From: Ophiobolus disseminans
Taxonomy: Eukaryota > Ascomycota > Dothideomycetes > Pleosporales > Phaeosphaeriaceae
Direction: 5' to 3'
NCBI GenBank assembly: GCA_010093685.1
Contig: MU006217.1
Location: 582,911-646,910, forward strand
Length of the DNA: 64,000 nucleotides
Shown: positions 32,716 through 44,450 of the stretch, piece after piece
Position numbering within the stretch: position 1 is the stretch's first letter
Layout of the letters: the number at the start of each line of letters is the position of its first letter
Translations under genes and position numbers: made by a program
The notes under the pieces: model-generated
The model's input: the letters and a program-made list of their open reading frames with translations, nothing else
Told to the model about the DNA's origin: nothing
Databases searched by the model: none

Positions 32716-35700
32716 CTACATCCTCTGCCCCTCAAAATATGGTCTAAACCGACTCTCTCCCTCAAGCCTACACTCCCACACACACCTATAACACGCCATC
32801 AACAAGCCCGGAAACTTAATCGTCCAATAACTCAAATACCCCTCTGGCAAGCTCCCCACCTTGGCCTTAACAGCCTCATCCATATCCTCATAGTGATTCT
32901 TCTTATTCCTTAGAGCTCTCAAGAGATCCAACATCCTATCACCCGTGTACTTGCGCTGCTTGCCCAGACTATTAATAAAGGCGTGGTCCAGCTTAGCCAG
33001 GAAATTGCGTTTGTGGTCCAGGACGTCGTACGAGTAATCTTCAAGGATGGAGAGGTTTTCGGAGGGTGGGTCACGCGGTTCGCGCTCCCAGTGGTCGGAG
33101 CAATCGCATAGGAAATTTAGGCGTTTCTCGGCGGACCAAAAGAAGGGGTGGTTCATGACCTGCACGGCGGTAGGTCGGTCTTCGGGTCGTGTTTTCAACA
33201 TCCATTCAATCAGGTGGTACGGTTCCTCGGAATCGGCGCCTAGGCGCAGTTGCTTGAGGTTGGCCTTTTCCTTCTTGATATTGTATTCGCGGATCTGCAT
33301 CCAGCCCTCATCGTCGTCGAAGGGATGACAGCCGTTGGTAAGCACGTAGAAGAAGACGCAGCCGAGGGAGAAGATGTCGACTGCGCGCTTCACTCCTTGG
33401 GCTACAGGATCCGTGGAACTTGACGAGTCGCGGGAGGCGCCAGTGGAGCTGCCGTTCATGATTTCCTTAGGCTGAGAGATAAGCTCGGGAGCTTTCCATC
33501 CTATGGTGCCGGCATTTCCTGTGGTGCCAACGAGGGTGCTGACGTTATCTGGGAGTGTCTTACACAGGCCAAAGTCGGAGATGACGAGGCGCGGGCAGTT
33601 GGTCTGGTTTCGAGATGGGTACGCGATGAGTATGTTCTGTGGTTTGATGTCGCGATGGATGATTCGCAGGCTGTGGAGGTGGTTGAGCCCGTATGCGAGC
33701 TGGTACAGAACACGAGGAACGTTACAACTGATCTCCTGAGCTAGCTTCTGTTGTGCCTCGGTAAGTTCCTCGCCGGGACGACCATCGCGGTAGAGATCGA
33801 ACAGGCTGGCTTGACAAAGCTCGACGGCAATATACAGAAAGTTCTCGTCTTTCTCGTCATCGAAGTAGCGGATGACATTGGGGTGCAGGTCGCTCTCTTG
33901 AAGCAGTTTGACTTCCTGTTCTGCGAGGCCAAAGTATTGAGGCAACATTCGCTTGATAGCAACCTCGCGTTCCTGCATGATATGTTAATTCTACTCAGCA
34001 AGAGCCATCGTGACTACTTACGTTCCACTTTCCCTCAAAGACAAAAGTGCCACCACTTCCATTACCGAGCAGACGATCCTGGTCGATGGTCAACTTGCCG
34101 ATGCGCTTGATGTTGGTGACATCTTGCATGTCGTCGCCGTTCATCGTGATTTCGTCAGGATGTAAGGTCGGTGAAGGGTCAAGTTGTTTGGCGGCGTCGA
34201 CAATACGTCCAAGCTCCTCATCCTCCTTCTGGGCCCTGCTCAGCTTGCGACCACCACGCTTGCCACGGTGAGTCTTCTTCTTCTTCGGGGTCCCAGCTGA
34301 CGGATCTTGAGCACTGGTATCAGTCTTGACAGGGCTGGGTGAAGCTTCTGGATTAGAGTCGACGGTGGTCAGAGCTTCCCGTTCTTCAATTGGAGACCCT
34401 TGGTCTACGGTTGTAGTTCTCGAGAGGGACAAGTCTTCCTCTTCTTCGTCGGGTATGTCGAACGAAACAACCTTCTTCTCCTTAGGCTCTGGTTCGAATG
34501 GTGAGTCAAGCCGAGGCTTCTCGGCCTCCTTCTCCGCAGGTTGTTCGACGGGCTTCTCTGCAGATACGATATCAACCGCAACTTGTGGTGCCTCTTCCTC
34601 CTGTTCCGTGGGACCAATCTCTTCGGGAGAGGCGGTAGGAACAGGTGGGAGTACTTTCTTCTTAGAGGGCTTCTTTAAACTTTGTAGCTGATCCCACATG
34701 TTGCTCCACACAGGTGCCAGCTTGCCAGGTCCCATCCATTTGCCGATCGAGACGAAGATGACCATCAAAGCGGAGAGTAGAAGAGTCTGGGATGAAGGGA
34801 TCCATGATGAATGCATCTCTAGTAGCGGCGGCTGCGGCGGGGCATCGATGGAATGCCGCTGCATTGGCGACGACGAAGGCGGTATCGAAAAGTCCTGGTC
34901 CTGGCGGTTCGGCAGCTGATGCTGAGTTGGCGCGGCGATGGTCGGGAACTTGGAGTAAGGCTCGAATGCATAGTTGAGTTGATGCACTCCGACGAGCGTC
35001 TTCTCATCAGCTGGGAGCGAGTGCGAAAACTCGTGGCCAAGTAAGTTGTTCTTGTTGTAGCATGGAGCTATTGGGGCGCCGTCGGTGACCGTGGGGTAGC
35101 TGAATTCAGACAGGGCGTACCACGCTCCATTCTCGGTGGTGTTGAGCCAGACCTGGTTGACCTCCAGGTCCAGGATCGTTGGCCCTGTTGGTTGTGGTAG
35201 GAGGACCAGGGGCGCCTGTGCGCTGTCATCGCCGGCAGGCCGGGCAACGTCGAAGACTCGTGCCACTGGGTACGGCAGGTTGTGTATGAAGAGCGGCCGC
35301 TTGCCGGGGCGTGGGCGTTTGTGGTCAACGGCAAAGACCTCACCATTGAACCTTCCGTAGATGTACTGATCGTCCATTGTCTTGGTGTACTGCGACTTGA
35401 GGTCGACGTCTCGATTGTTCGAGGCCCACTCGGCGTACTTGATGGTGCACATGTGCTCGTTCGTCTTCTTGTTGTGGATGATGATGGTGTACTCAGTCTG
35501 GCCAATGTCAAAGGTGCCGCGGCAATCCCGCTCGTTGAAGACGTTCTTGACCTGGGAGGCACAGCTGTCGTCGTTGCTGCCATAGGTGCCGCTCGGACTG
35601 AAGCTCTGCTTGACGAAGCCGGTGGCGGCATCCACGTTGAGCATAAAGGTGCGCTTCTCAACGTTGTAGACGAAGGGCAGGTCCGGATCGTCGCTGGAGT

Positions 35701-36325
35701 AGGGGGCCATCTCGGTCAGCTGCTTGACGGTAAGGCCCAGGCTCTGCAGCACCGGGTGGGGCCCGGGCATGAGCACGTAGAGGGCGCCTTCCTCGCGCGG
35801 CTCGACGATCCACACAAAGAGCTGGTCCTGCAGTCTGGCGCCTTCCTCGGAGCCGTTGTATGTCGTCTGCAACATGGGCTTCCCAGCAATCTCCCAGATC
35901 TCGTCTCCGTTGTATCGGTCGCGTGCGTGAATGTGGCCATCGACGGTCGCCAGGAGAACAAAGTCCTCAACTTCCCAGTCCTGCAGGGAGCGCGCACTCG
36001 GGGCAAGGACGTCCGAGGCAGCGCCCGCTCCATGACGGGCTCTGACAGCACTGATGGCTGGAGCAGATGAGATTTTTGTTGCTAGGGCGCGCTCGTTCTC
36101 GGCGAGGACGGGCGTGTATGCGCCCTCCTGGCTGTTCTTGCGGTGGTGTGGTGGTGGTATGATGCGAGCATGCTCCACCCGGGGCCCGGCGCTGGGGCTC
36201 TTGTTGCGGGCGTGGTGCTCGGCGGGCTGCTGCTGCTGAGCGGCCACCAGAAGGGAAGGAAGCAGGAGGAGGGTGAGGAAGGTGAGCGCCGGGCCAGCAC
36301 CGGGCGGCCGGCGCGGACGCGGCAT
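32716..36325 (-). CDS. IRE1: ER stress sensor kinase/endoribonuclease Ire1
   Basis: Exons 36325-34022 and 33972-32716 (49 nt intron, donor GTAAGT) give 1186 aa. A signal peptide (ALTFLTLLLLPSLLVAAQ) precedes a luminal sensor with PQQ-like features (VLLATVDGHIHARDRYNGDE) to about residue 450. A transmembrane helix is near 512-530 (TLLLSALMVIFVSIGKW). A charged linker follows with a Lys/Arg-rich patch (KKKKTHRGKRGGRK) that may act in nuclear localisation or RNA binding. The kinase spans about 738-1048: glycine loop GNGSGGTFVFEG, VAIKRM lysine, HRDIKPQNIL and DFG. The RNase (KEN) domain at about 1049-1186 keeps KYTGDRMLDLLRALRNKKNH, including the Asn and His used for RNA cleavage. Role: splicing of HAC1-type mRNA in the unfolded protein response. 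Confidence 0.97.
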
Positions 36326-37649
36326 TGTGGGCGTGGTATGGCGTCTAGGTGGAGGCCTGCAGTAGGCGGGGAGGCAGACGGTGATGGCTCATGGGCAGGC
36401 GGCGATGGAGTGCAGTGAAGGAGAGGAGGGACTGAATCCGTCGGCAGCGGTGATTTTGGGCGTCGATATTAACAGGCGGGGATCTGGCTGAGCGAGCGGT
36501 GGGCGGTGTTGGCGCTGGGGTCAGCCGTCGTCTAAGCTCAATTCCGACACGCTCGTCCGTCTCCCTTGATTTAGACCCAGCTTGGCGCTGTCATAAGGCT
36601 GGCGCCGCGCAGGTACAGAAAAGATGGCTGATAATAGAACGAAGGATTGTGGTGCAGTTGCTGTTTGCCGCCGAACGAGTGCAGAGATAGGTAGACAGAG
36701 TGTTGTGTGTGAAGGGCAATTCCCCCTTTGACGGCCCCGCGTGACAGCAGTGGCAGCGCGACCCTTCTTTCCCTTTGACATTAATCCCACGCTCACCGAA
36801 GGGAGCTACCGACGCTAATCCACGCTGCCCTTACCTCGACGCCGGCACTCCAATCAGTGCCTTCACCCGTTTCTCAACGCATGAGTCGCGTGGGACAGAC
36901 GACTCGGTGCTTGCCTGTGTCGGAATCTCAGCATACGCCTTCGACGCCCGTCAGCCATCAGAGCGAGTTGGTCTCTACCCCACTTCTCACGAAGTCCGTC
37001 TGATAGCAGGCCAGACCAAAGCTTCTCGTGACTATTTCACCATGACGTTCATTCTCCTTACAACAATATATCCTTTGTGTGCATGTCGCGTGTCGTGCAA
37101 GTGGCGGAACGGCAATCTACTGCAACGACGCACCCCCAATCAGGCCAAACCCTCCTCGAAGATTTCACAGATTCTGCCTCAAACTCTCGTTGCGGCTTAT
37201 GAAACATATATGGGGAACCTTGTCGCTGAACGAAGCACTAACCGGCTGAATTGCTGGCCAGACGGGTCGCTGAAACTCTCCTACCAATGGTGTGATGCGA
37301 GATGCCTCAGGGCGTGATCATGACATGACCTACAAAGGGTTGGTTATAGCAGCCACATGACATGCAAAAGTCCGTTCACGCTTCTTGGTTGCATGTGATG
37401 TTGGTATTTGTTGGTGTAAATGCAGCTACCAAAAGTCCGATGCACGCTGCCGTCGTTCCGCATGCTTCTCTTCGGTAGCGAGATCGTCACGACCCGGCTC
37501 GAAGCTGTGCTCGAAGTCCGTTGCACATCAAGCTGTCTTTGACTGCTTTGGGTCTTGCATGGTAAACAATGCTGAATGCGTAGCGGTAGTCTTCGATTGT
37601 GACTCGCTGCAGCCCACCATCCCAGCTATCTCAGCACCTGTACCACCAC
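36326..37649. other. Intergenic region upstream of IRE1
   Basis: About 1.3 kb between the IRE1 start and the CCT2 stop, both on the minus strand. It probably holds the IRE1 promoter and a long 5' leader. Short open frames are present but none is convincing. Confidence 0.55.
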
Positions 37650-39398
37650 TTACATGCGCTCCCTACGCCTGGGCGCACTACGAATGATGTTGTCTACCCG
37701 GAGAAGCAGCTGTAGAAATTAGCTTGTGTTGCCGAGTTACTTTGAAAGAATGTATCTTACCTCTGCAGCTTCCGATGCTGACGAGACCACCGCACGCTTC
37801 AACTTGTAGCTCTCGATGACGCCTAGCTCCCTCATGTCCGTGATGCCACCGCCTGGGGTCAAGAGGTCTAGTCCAGAGCTGGTCAAACCTGAGTATACGG
37901 CTTTCCGTAGGCGTGTGACTAGATCGCTCGAGTCGAAACCTGCGTTGTCGGCCAGAATGGTAGGCAGTTGTTGGAGCGCCTTCGAGAAAGATTCGACCGC
38001 GATCGCCTTCTTGCCATCCACGTTCTGTGCGGCCTCGGCGACGGCCTTGGCCATGTTCATCTCGGCGCAGCCACCACCCAGAGTTGTTCGGGGCTCCTTG
38101 ACTGTTTGTGACAGGACGGCGAGGGCGTCATGTAGCGACCGCTCTGCCTCGTCGAGTAGCTGTTCAGTTGCACCACGTAGGACAATTGTGCACGCTCGGC
38201 CTGCCTTGACACCCGAGAACCTGATGAGGGTATCCTCTCCAATAATCACCTCCTCGATCAGATCGCACTGACCGAGCTTAACATTCTCCGGGTGGTCGAA
38301 TGTCGACGTGATCTCTCCTCCCGTCACCAAAGCTAACCGCTCGACACCGTCGAAGTCTGCGTGCTCGATGGAACAGATGCCGGCATCTGCAAACAGTTGT
38401 TCCGGCCAGTTGTAGATGAGTTGTCGGTTGACGAAGCAGTTGATGCCATGTGCCTTGATGCGCTCGACCTTGGCCTTCATCTTCTCACGCTCCGCTTTCT
38501 CCAGCTCAGCCAGCTTGCCGGTCGAATCAACCTTTACTCTCGCGCCAAAGATCTTGATCTTGTCGGTGTCCATGGCTGTATTTGCAACGAGGATCTTGGC
38601 GTTCTCTATCCGCTTGGGCTGGTTCACGCCGAACTTCTTGTCCAGAATGAAGCCCTCGTCCAGGTAAGAGTCCTTGAGCTTGCCTCCGGCCTTCTTTATG
38701 ATCTGAATGTGCGTGAGGTCGGTGGTGCCTCCCAGCTTCAACACAGCCTCCACAGCAAGCTTTGCAAATTTGTCTCTGTCTTGTGAGAGCACCTTTGAGC
38801 TCAAGGTTGTGCGGGCGATGGACTCGAGGTCTTTCCTGAACAGCGCCTCATCCTTGCTGTGGTCTACGGCAATCCTCTCCAGAGCCTTTAGCGCGGCGGT
38901 GCTTGCTATCCTGTATCCCTCGATAATAGTTTGGGGGTGGATCTTCTGGTCTACGAGCTTCTCGGCCTCGCGGAGCAGTTCCGCGGCAAGGACGGTGACG
39001 GATGTGGTGCCGTCGCCCACCTCGTCGTCCTGGACTTTGGAGATGTTAACGAGGACTTTGGCGGCGGCGTTGTCGAGGGCGATGGCTTTGAGGATCGTAG
39101 CGCCGTCGTTTGTTACCATAATCTCGCCGGTGGAGCTGCCAGAAAATGTAAACGAGGGTCCAAACAGATGGTGGGGTAGTCAACATACGCAGACTGTAAT
39201 ATCTTGTCCATGCCCTTTGGCCCCAATGTGCTCTTGACCAGGTCACCGACGGCAATAGCGCCTACAAAGGCCGACAGACGCGCATTCTCGCCCTTCTCCT
39301 CCGTGACATCGTCCGCAAAGATCTGTGTGGGGTTGTTGTAGGACTGAGCATGTATTAGTAAAGAGTGCCACTTGAAATTGCGCGAGTAAGCATACCAT
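37650..39398 (-). CDS. CCT2: T-complex chaperonin subunit beta (CCT2)
   Basis: Four coding exons (39398-39396, 39343-39189, 39135-37761, 37709-37650) give 530 aa. The first contains only the ATG; after the 52 nt intron the protein continues SYNNPTQIFADDVTEEKG. Chaperonin blocks are intact: GDLVKSTLGPKGMDKILQSA, STGEIMVTNDGATIL, DDEVGDGTTSVTVLAAELLR (with the catalytic Asp), VLRGATEQLLDEAERSLHDA, GGGCAEMNMA and a C-terminal LLLRVDNIIRSAPRRRERM. These N- and C-terminal sequences are diagnostic of the beta subunit. It acts in the cytosolic TRiC/CCT ring that folds actin and tubulin. Divergent from SAD1 with 255 bp between ATGs. Confidence 0.97.
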
Positions 39399-39653
39399 CT
39401 TGTAGAGGATCCGTAAAGAGACAAAACAAGGAGGGGTATCTCGAAAGGTGTGGGGTTGAAGCTGCGGTGCCTGGACGCGACTTTTTTCCAAGCTGTCCGG
39501 CGCCAAGGTTTTGCCGATAGTCGTGACCTTCTGCTGCCTCGACGACGGAACACCATTTCACTTGATAAATACGTCGTAATATAATACCTTTACGGTTATC
39601 GCTCCGCGCCTCTCTTCAACTTCGACAAAAGTTGCGCGATTACCTAATTCAAC
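39399..39653. promoter_or_regulatory. Compact divergent promoter of CCT2 and SAD1
   Basis: Only 255 bp separate the two start codons, so both genes must draw on one short bidirectional promoter region. No clear TATA box is visible. Confidence 0.5.
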
Positions 39654-41345
39654 ATGTCGAAGCGACCGGCATTGGAACCTCTCGAAGATGTCTACGACGC
39701 GCCCTCACCAGCTCCGAAACGCGCCAGAGTCGACGACGAAGAGATGGAAAGCCCACAGCCAAACGGCGCAACCACCAATGGCCATCTCATGCGCCCGCGA
39801 CGGCAGGACGAAGAGAAGGTGGACATACTAGGCGCAGACGCGGAGGAGCATGCGGAGCTTGAAGAGGCCGGCGCATTGGACGATGAGGACGACGACAACG
39901 AGCCCGCAATCGCCGCGCCGAAACGCCAGACCGCGCCGGAAGAGGGATACACCGATCTGTACCTCGACACCATAGACCGCAAAGTGCTCGACTTCGACTT
40001 TGAGAAGCTATGCTCCGTCACCCTCTCCAACATCAACGTCTACGCATGCCTCGTCTGCGGAAGATACTACCAGGGCAGAGGGCCCAAGTCACAAGCATAC
40101 TTCCACGCGCTAGAGGAAGGGCATCACGTGTACGTCAACATGGAAACGAAGAAGGTCTTTGTCCTACCCGAAGGCTACGAAGTCAAGTCCAAGTCGCTGG
40201 ACGACCTCAAGTTTGTCGTGGATCCGCGCATGAGCAAGACGGAGGTTGCGCGGCTGGACAAGGAGCCAAAGGTGTCGTGGGACCTCTCAAATCGAGAGTA
40301 CATACCGGGCTTCGTGGGCATGAACAACATCAAGGCGAACGACTACTTCAACGTGGTCATACAGGCGCTCTCTCACGTCGTCCCCCTGCGGAACTACTTC
40401 ATGTTGGAGGACCTCTCGAGTCGGCCGCAAATCGCCCAGCGGTTCAGCACCCTGGTCCGCAAGATCTGGAATCCGCGCGCCTTCAAGACCCACGTCTCAC
40501 CACATGAGCTTCTCCAGGAGGTCGCGCTACGGTCGTCGAAACGGTTCAACTTGACAGACCAGGCCGATCCAGTCGATTTCATATCCTGGTTTCTGAACAA
40601 CCTCCACCTCGCAGTCGGTGGCTCAAAATCCAAGCCCAACTCCAGCATCGTCCAGAAAGTCTTCCAAGGCTCCCTCAAAATCGAGTCCCAAGAAATCACC
40701 GCCCGCGCAGACGCCGGAGACCGCCTGCGCTTCGAAGACGCAAATGTCAAGACCGAAACCTCAAAATTCCTCGTCCTCACCCTCGACCTCCCCGCAGCTC
40801 CTCTCTTCCAAGACGCCCTAGAAAAGAATATCATCCCCCAAGTGCCTCTAACAACCATCCTCGGCAAATACGACGGCATGCGCCCACAAGAGAAACAGAA
40901 AAACCGCGTCCGCTACCGCCTCCTACATCCCCTCCCACCATACCTCCTCTTCAACATCAAGCGCTTCAGCAAAAACAAATTCGTCTCGGAACGCAACCCC
41001 ACCATCGTAACTTTCCCCACCGTATCCCTCGACATGGCGCCCTACGTCGAGCCCAACCCGAAAGAATACCCCCCCGGCGAACCCATATGGTACGACCTGG
41101 TCGCCAACATCACCCACGAGGCCGTCAAGAAGAAGGACGACAGCGTCGAGGGCGAGCAGGAGAGTAAGGTCTGGAGAGTGCAGCTCAAGGACCGTGCGCG
41201 GGATGAGTGGTATGGTATCCAGGACCTTTTTGTCGAGAAGGAGAGGGGCGAGACGCTGTTTACTAAGGAGGCATATCTTATGGTGTGGGAGAAGAGGAGG
41301 GGGCAGCAACCGGGGTTTAATGCGAAGGGCAAGGGCAAGGCGTAG
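39654..41345 (+). CDS. SAD1: U4/U6.U5 tri-snRNP factor Sad1 (USP39-like, catalytically dead)
   Basis: A single exon encodes 563 aa. The first 100 residues are acidic and low in complexity. A UBP-type zinc finger follows (KLCSVTLSNINVYACLVCGR, with the downstream His residues in AYFHALEEGHHVYVNMETKK). The rest is a ubiquitin-specific-protease fold (YIPGFVGMNNIKANDYFNVV; YLLFNIKRFSKNKFVSERNP; WYDLVANITHE; WYGIQDLFVEK). In active enzymes the first block reads GNTCYMN; here the nucleophile cysteine is Asp (KANDYF), as in human USP39. Sad1 is needed for assembly or stability of the spliceosomal tri-snRNP rather than for deubiquitination. Confidence 0.96.
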   Translation: MSKRPALEPLEDVYDAPSPAPKRARVDDEEMESPQPNGATTNGHLMRPRRQDEEKVDILGADAEEHAELEEAGALDDEDDDNEPAIAAPKRQTAPEEGYTDLYLDTIDRKVLDFDFEKLCSVTLSNINVYACLVCGRYYQGRGPKSQAYFHALEEGHHVYVNMETKKVFVLPEGYEVKSKSLDDLKFVVDPRMSKTEVARLDKEPKVSWDLSNREYIPGFVGMNNIKANDYFNVVIQALSHVVPLRNYFMLEDLSSRPQIAQRFSTLVRKIWNPRAFKTHVSPHELLQEVALRSSKRFNLTDQADPVDFISWFLNNLHLAVGGSKSKPNSSIVQKVFQGSLKIESQEITARADAGDRLRFEDANVKTETSKFLVLTLDLPAAPLFQDALEKNIIPQVPLTTILGKYDGMRPQEKQKNRVRYRLLHPLPPYLLFNIKRFSKNKFVSERNPTIVTFPTVSLDMAPYVEPNPKEYPPGEPIWYDLVANITHEAVKKKDDSVEGEQESKVWRVQLKDRARDEWYGIQDLFVEKERGETLFTKEAYLMVWEKRRGQQPGFNAKGKGKA

Positions 41346-41750
41346 GGAGATGATAGAGGGGCGGTGCTATTTGTATAGAATGTGTATATATATAGACGCT
41401 TGTATCTACGAGACTAGGCGCACATACCGGTTGGAGTTTGTTGGCTCGCATCGAGAGACGCTTCGTTGCTTCATGTCTGTGTTGCTTGACCGCTTGCGAA
41501 GTGACAATCAATAGCAGTTGAGGAGAAAGGTTTTCAGCCTGACGGAACACATATGGATGTGATGTGTCGATTCATCAAAGCTCTAGTATATATACATGTA
41601 TCGAGACTATCTAAAAAAGAGAAGTCCCACGATCGATCTTCTCCGCCTCATCCAACAAACCAAGTCCCCGTAAGTGCAGACACAACAACGCTCCAGAAGG
41701 CTCCTACACTCCTCTTCCAGCATCCGACCAGGAACTAACGCACCTCCCAT
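41346..41750. other. Intergenic between convergent SAD1 and the 175-aa gene
   Basis: About 400 bp of 3' UTR-like sequence; no gene seen. Confidence 0.6.
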
Positions 41751-42333
41751 TCAATACCCCCAACGATCCCTAGGAAAATACCGACCATCATAATACCTCG
41801 GACGCGGATGTCCATATCTCCCTCGCCTCCTCCCAACTTGCACATCTCTCCCAAAATGCTTGAGCTGGCTCGCGATATCCCCCAAGCCGCGACCACCCCA
41901 CGGCGTATGCCGATGCAATTTCTGCAGCAAGCGCGACAGCTTCTCGACCTCGCGGGACAGGTAGTACGACTCCGGGCCGTCACGGTCGTAGCCCATGCGG
42001 TAGTGGCTGTGGATCGAGTCGTGCATTTGGCGGATGTGTTCGTAGCGGTAGGGGTCCAAGAGAGCAAGCTCGTGGAGGATTTCTTCGACGTCTGGCTGGT
42101 TGGAGGGTTAGTGGGAGATTAGGGATTAGAGAGGGGGAGGGATGGCATACAATGGCTCCCCATACGTCGCAGAACTCGCAGGCGCATCGGTTAGAGTATT
42201 CGTGGAAGGAATCTCCAGGCCAGTATGCACCTTGGTTCCATGGATCGTATGGCGACCGAATCATGTGGCCGTGCATGCCGTGGAGGCCATGGAAGCCGCC
42301 TGGAGAAAATGCGTAGTGCATTAGTTCTGCCAT
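41751..42333 (-). CDS. Small Gly/His/Arg/Tyr-rich protein of unknown function
   Basis: Exons 42333-42151 and 42095-41751 (55 nt intron, donor GTATGC) give 175 aa. The N-terminal third is rich in Gly, His, Met and aromatic residues (FHGLHGMHGHMIRSPYDPW) and contains a small cysteine cluster (CACEFCDVW). The middle is a predicted helix pair (DVEEILHELALLDPYRYEHI; LSREVEKLSRLLQKLHRH). The tail is rich in Gly, Arg, Tyr and Pro (VGRRRGRYGHPRPRYYDGRY). No family is recognised. The in-frame splice and the compositional bias make a real gene likely. A short cytosolic or nuclear protein is the simplest reading. Confidence 0.7.
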
Positions 42334-43612
42334 TTTTCGATATCTGGGCTAAAGAACAGCGATTTGATACGAAATATTGAGGAGTGAAGAATGCTGAAGA
42401 CTTGAAATGATATCTAACGAAAGCATACCGCGAGGTGCATCCCCCAGCACTGTACTTATACCCTTCCACACAAGCTTCCTTTCATCGTCACACAAACCCG
42501 ACGCTTGCACCGAAAGCCGACAAAACGTCAGCGTGATGCCAGAGGCATCTAGGTACAACGCACAAACAGGCATAGCGGTGAGAAAGCAGCAGTCAGGCAC
42601 TGCACGCCGGTCCCCTTCCAGAAAACTTTCCGGCGAGCGTCCGTTCCCTTTGGAGGGGATATATGATCCGCATGTGGCATTGGCAGCAAACAAACCGCAT
42701 TCACCGCCCCCCCCTCCCCCCCGTGCGTAACGCACAGCCCCTGCAGAAGTGCGCGTGGCACAGCGAGGCGGCAGTTTTGCAAACTCGCTGGGCTCAGGGT
42801 GAGGCTGTTGGTAGCGAGAGCATCAGGAGATACTGTGCCTCTAGGTGGTTTGATCTCAGTTGGGAAAGGAGAGCTTTTGTTAGCGACGCATGGTGAGTCT
42901 CGTGGTGGAGTGGGTACACAGTGCGCTGGCGGGAAGGTGCAATTGTCGGCGGCAGGTCGTGGTCCCCTCGCTCTTTCTTTCTGGACTCTGGATGACTTTC
43001 AGCAATATCTATCTAGGTAGTACGGTTGACGCGTAGGTTGGAGGGATTGGTCGATGAGGCGATCGAGGTGAGTGTATCATTTGGTGCAATATTCCATGAA
43101 GCGGGTGCACGCATTATGCTACCCGTACAATCATGGTCGTACCGGAAACCGGAGATGCCCGCTGACATGAATCATCGAGAATGGAATGAGTGTTTCCAAT
43201 CCAGCGCGAGCGATAGTGAAACTGGATGAATGTCGATGTGAAGGAGTTGGAAGTGTCCCAGGGCCCACAAGCCTGACCCGAGATCCAGCCCTTTCCTCAT
43301 TGAGCCTAGACTGGCTGCAAAAATACTAGAACATGGACCCTGTCACTCTTCTTGGTTTCAACCAACCTGAACGTGGCGTATTTTGTACTGGTAGCAAGTA
43401 AAATGATTCTTATCCTGATGACGATAGTACTGATGTTTGAAAGTATTGAAGTAGTGCACAGTCTGGTCACCTTGTAAAGAGAGAACAGAGTCTCAATAGT
43501 CTGTTGAACTTGCGGTGGCGTTCTTGTTTCCCTCCAAGAGATATCCGAGATCTTCATTTTTCGATGTCAGTCAACTGACGAACACATTCTGTCTTTTGAA
43601 GTGTCGTTCAGC
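42334..43612. other. Intergenic, divergent promoter region
   Basis: A 1.28 kb spacer between the 175-aa gene and NAT9 starts. Apart from a poly-C tract at 42707-42722 I see no gene, repeat or RNA. Confidence 0.55.
42707..42722. repeat. Poly-C tract (C8-T-C7)
   Basis: A 16-base almost pure cytosine tract lies 374 bp upstream of the 175-aa gene's start codon. On the other strand it is a G-run. It is also a stretch prone to sequencing length errors. Confidence 0.9.
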
Positions 43613-44450
43613 ATGAAGATCAACGAGCACAAGGGTATACGCACACTCCATCCCAACAACCTACAGATACTGATTATATTCTAGCGGTTTTTGGACCTCG
43701 GGTCCTTCTTGTGCCATACTGCTCCCACCATGTGCCAACTTATCATGAGTGGATGCAAGATGAGGTACACCAACTCGCGTTCCCTCCACCACTGAGCTTC
43801 AACCACTCACTACATCCCAGGAGATCCAAAAGGCCACAGCCTCAGAGCCTCTAACTCTCGACGAAGAACATTCCATGCAACAATCCTGGCGCCTCGATCA
43901 CGACAAACTCACATTCATCGTCTGCCACGCGCCCGCGACCCAGCAACTAGACCAAATCAAGCCCAAAACTCTCGACACGCCCGACCAAATGATCGGCGAC
44001 GTCAACCTCTTCCTCTACGAACACGAAGACGAAAACGACGAAGAAAACTCAACCGACGCAGAAATCGGCACAGCCCCCATAATCGGCGAACTAGAAATCA
44101 TGATCGCGTCCAAATCCGCGCGGGGCAAAGGTCTAGCCCATGAAACACTACTCGCTTTCCTGTCCTACATCACTATTCATCTGCCTGCCATACTCGAGGA
44201 GTACCGCGCGGGCAGCGATGAGAGGAGTGAGCGGTACTTGAAGTACTTGCGTGTTAAGATTGATCAGCATAATGGGAAGAGTATAGCGCTGTTTGAGCGT
44301 GTGGGGTTCAGCAAGGTGGGCGAGAAGGCGAATTATTTTGGGGAGGTGGAGATGCGGGTGGATGTTGTGGAGGGTAGGGTAATGGATGTTGAGGGGATGG
44401 TGGAGGGCGGGTTGGATGGGATGGGGAGGGTGGTGAGGTATGCGGATTAG
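43613..44450 (+). CDS. NAT9: GNAT N-acetyltransferase, NAT9-like
   Basis: Three exons (43613-43634, 43685-43764, 43821-44450) give 243 aa. The 22 nt first exon encodes MKINEHK and part of A. The start of the protein matches NAT9: AVFGPRVLLVPYCSHHVPTY, HEWMQDEEIQKATASEPLTL and then a MQQSW block. The acetyl-CoA pocket lies near ELEIMIASKSARGKGLAHET (R/Q-x-x-G-x-G/A type), and the C-terminal half has NGKSIALFERVGFSKVGEKA. A short acidic insert (EDENDEENSTDAEI) sits between. NAT9 proteins are GNAT acetyltransferases with proposed roles at the cytoskeleton; the substrate here is unknown. Confidence 0.9.

Noticed and set aside
34920..36070. Long open frames on both strands inside IRE1
   Set aside because: They lie within the luminal domain exon and have no domain of their own; GC-rich third positions explain them.
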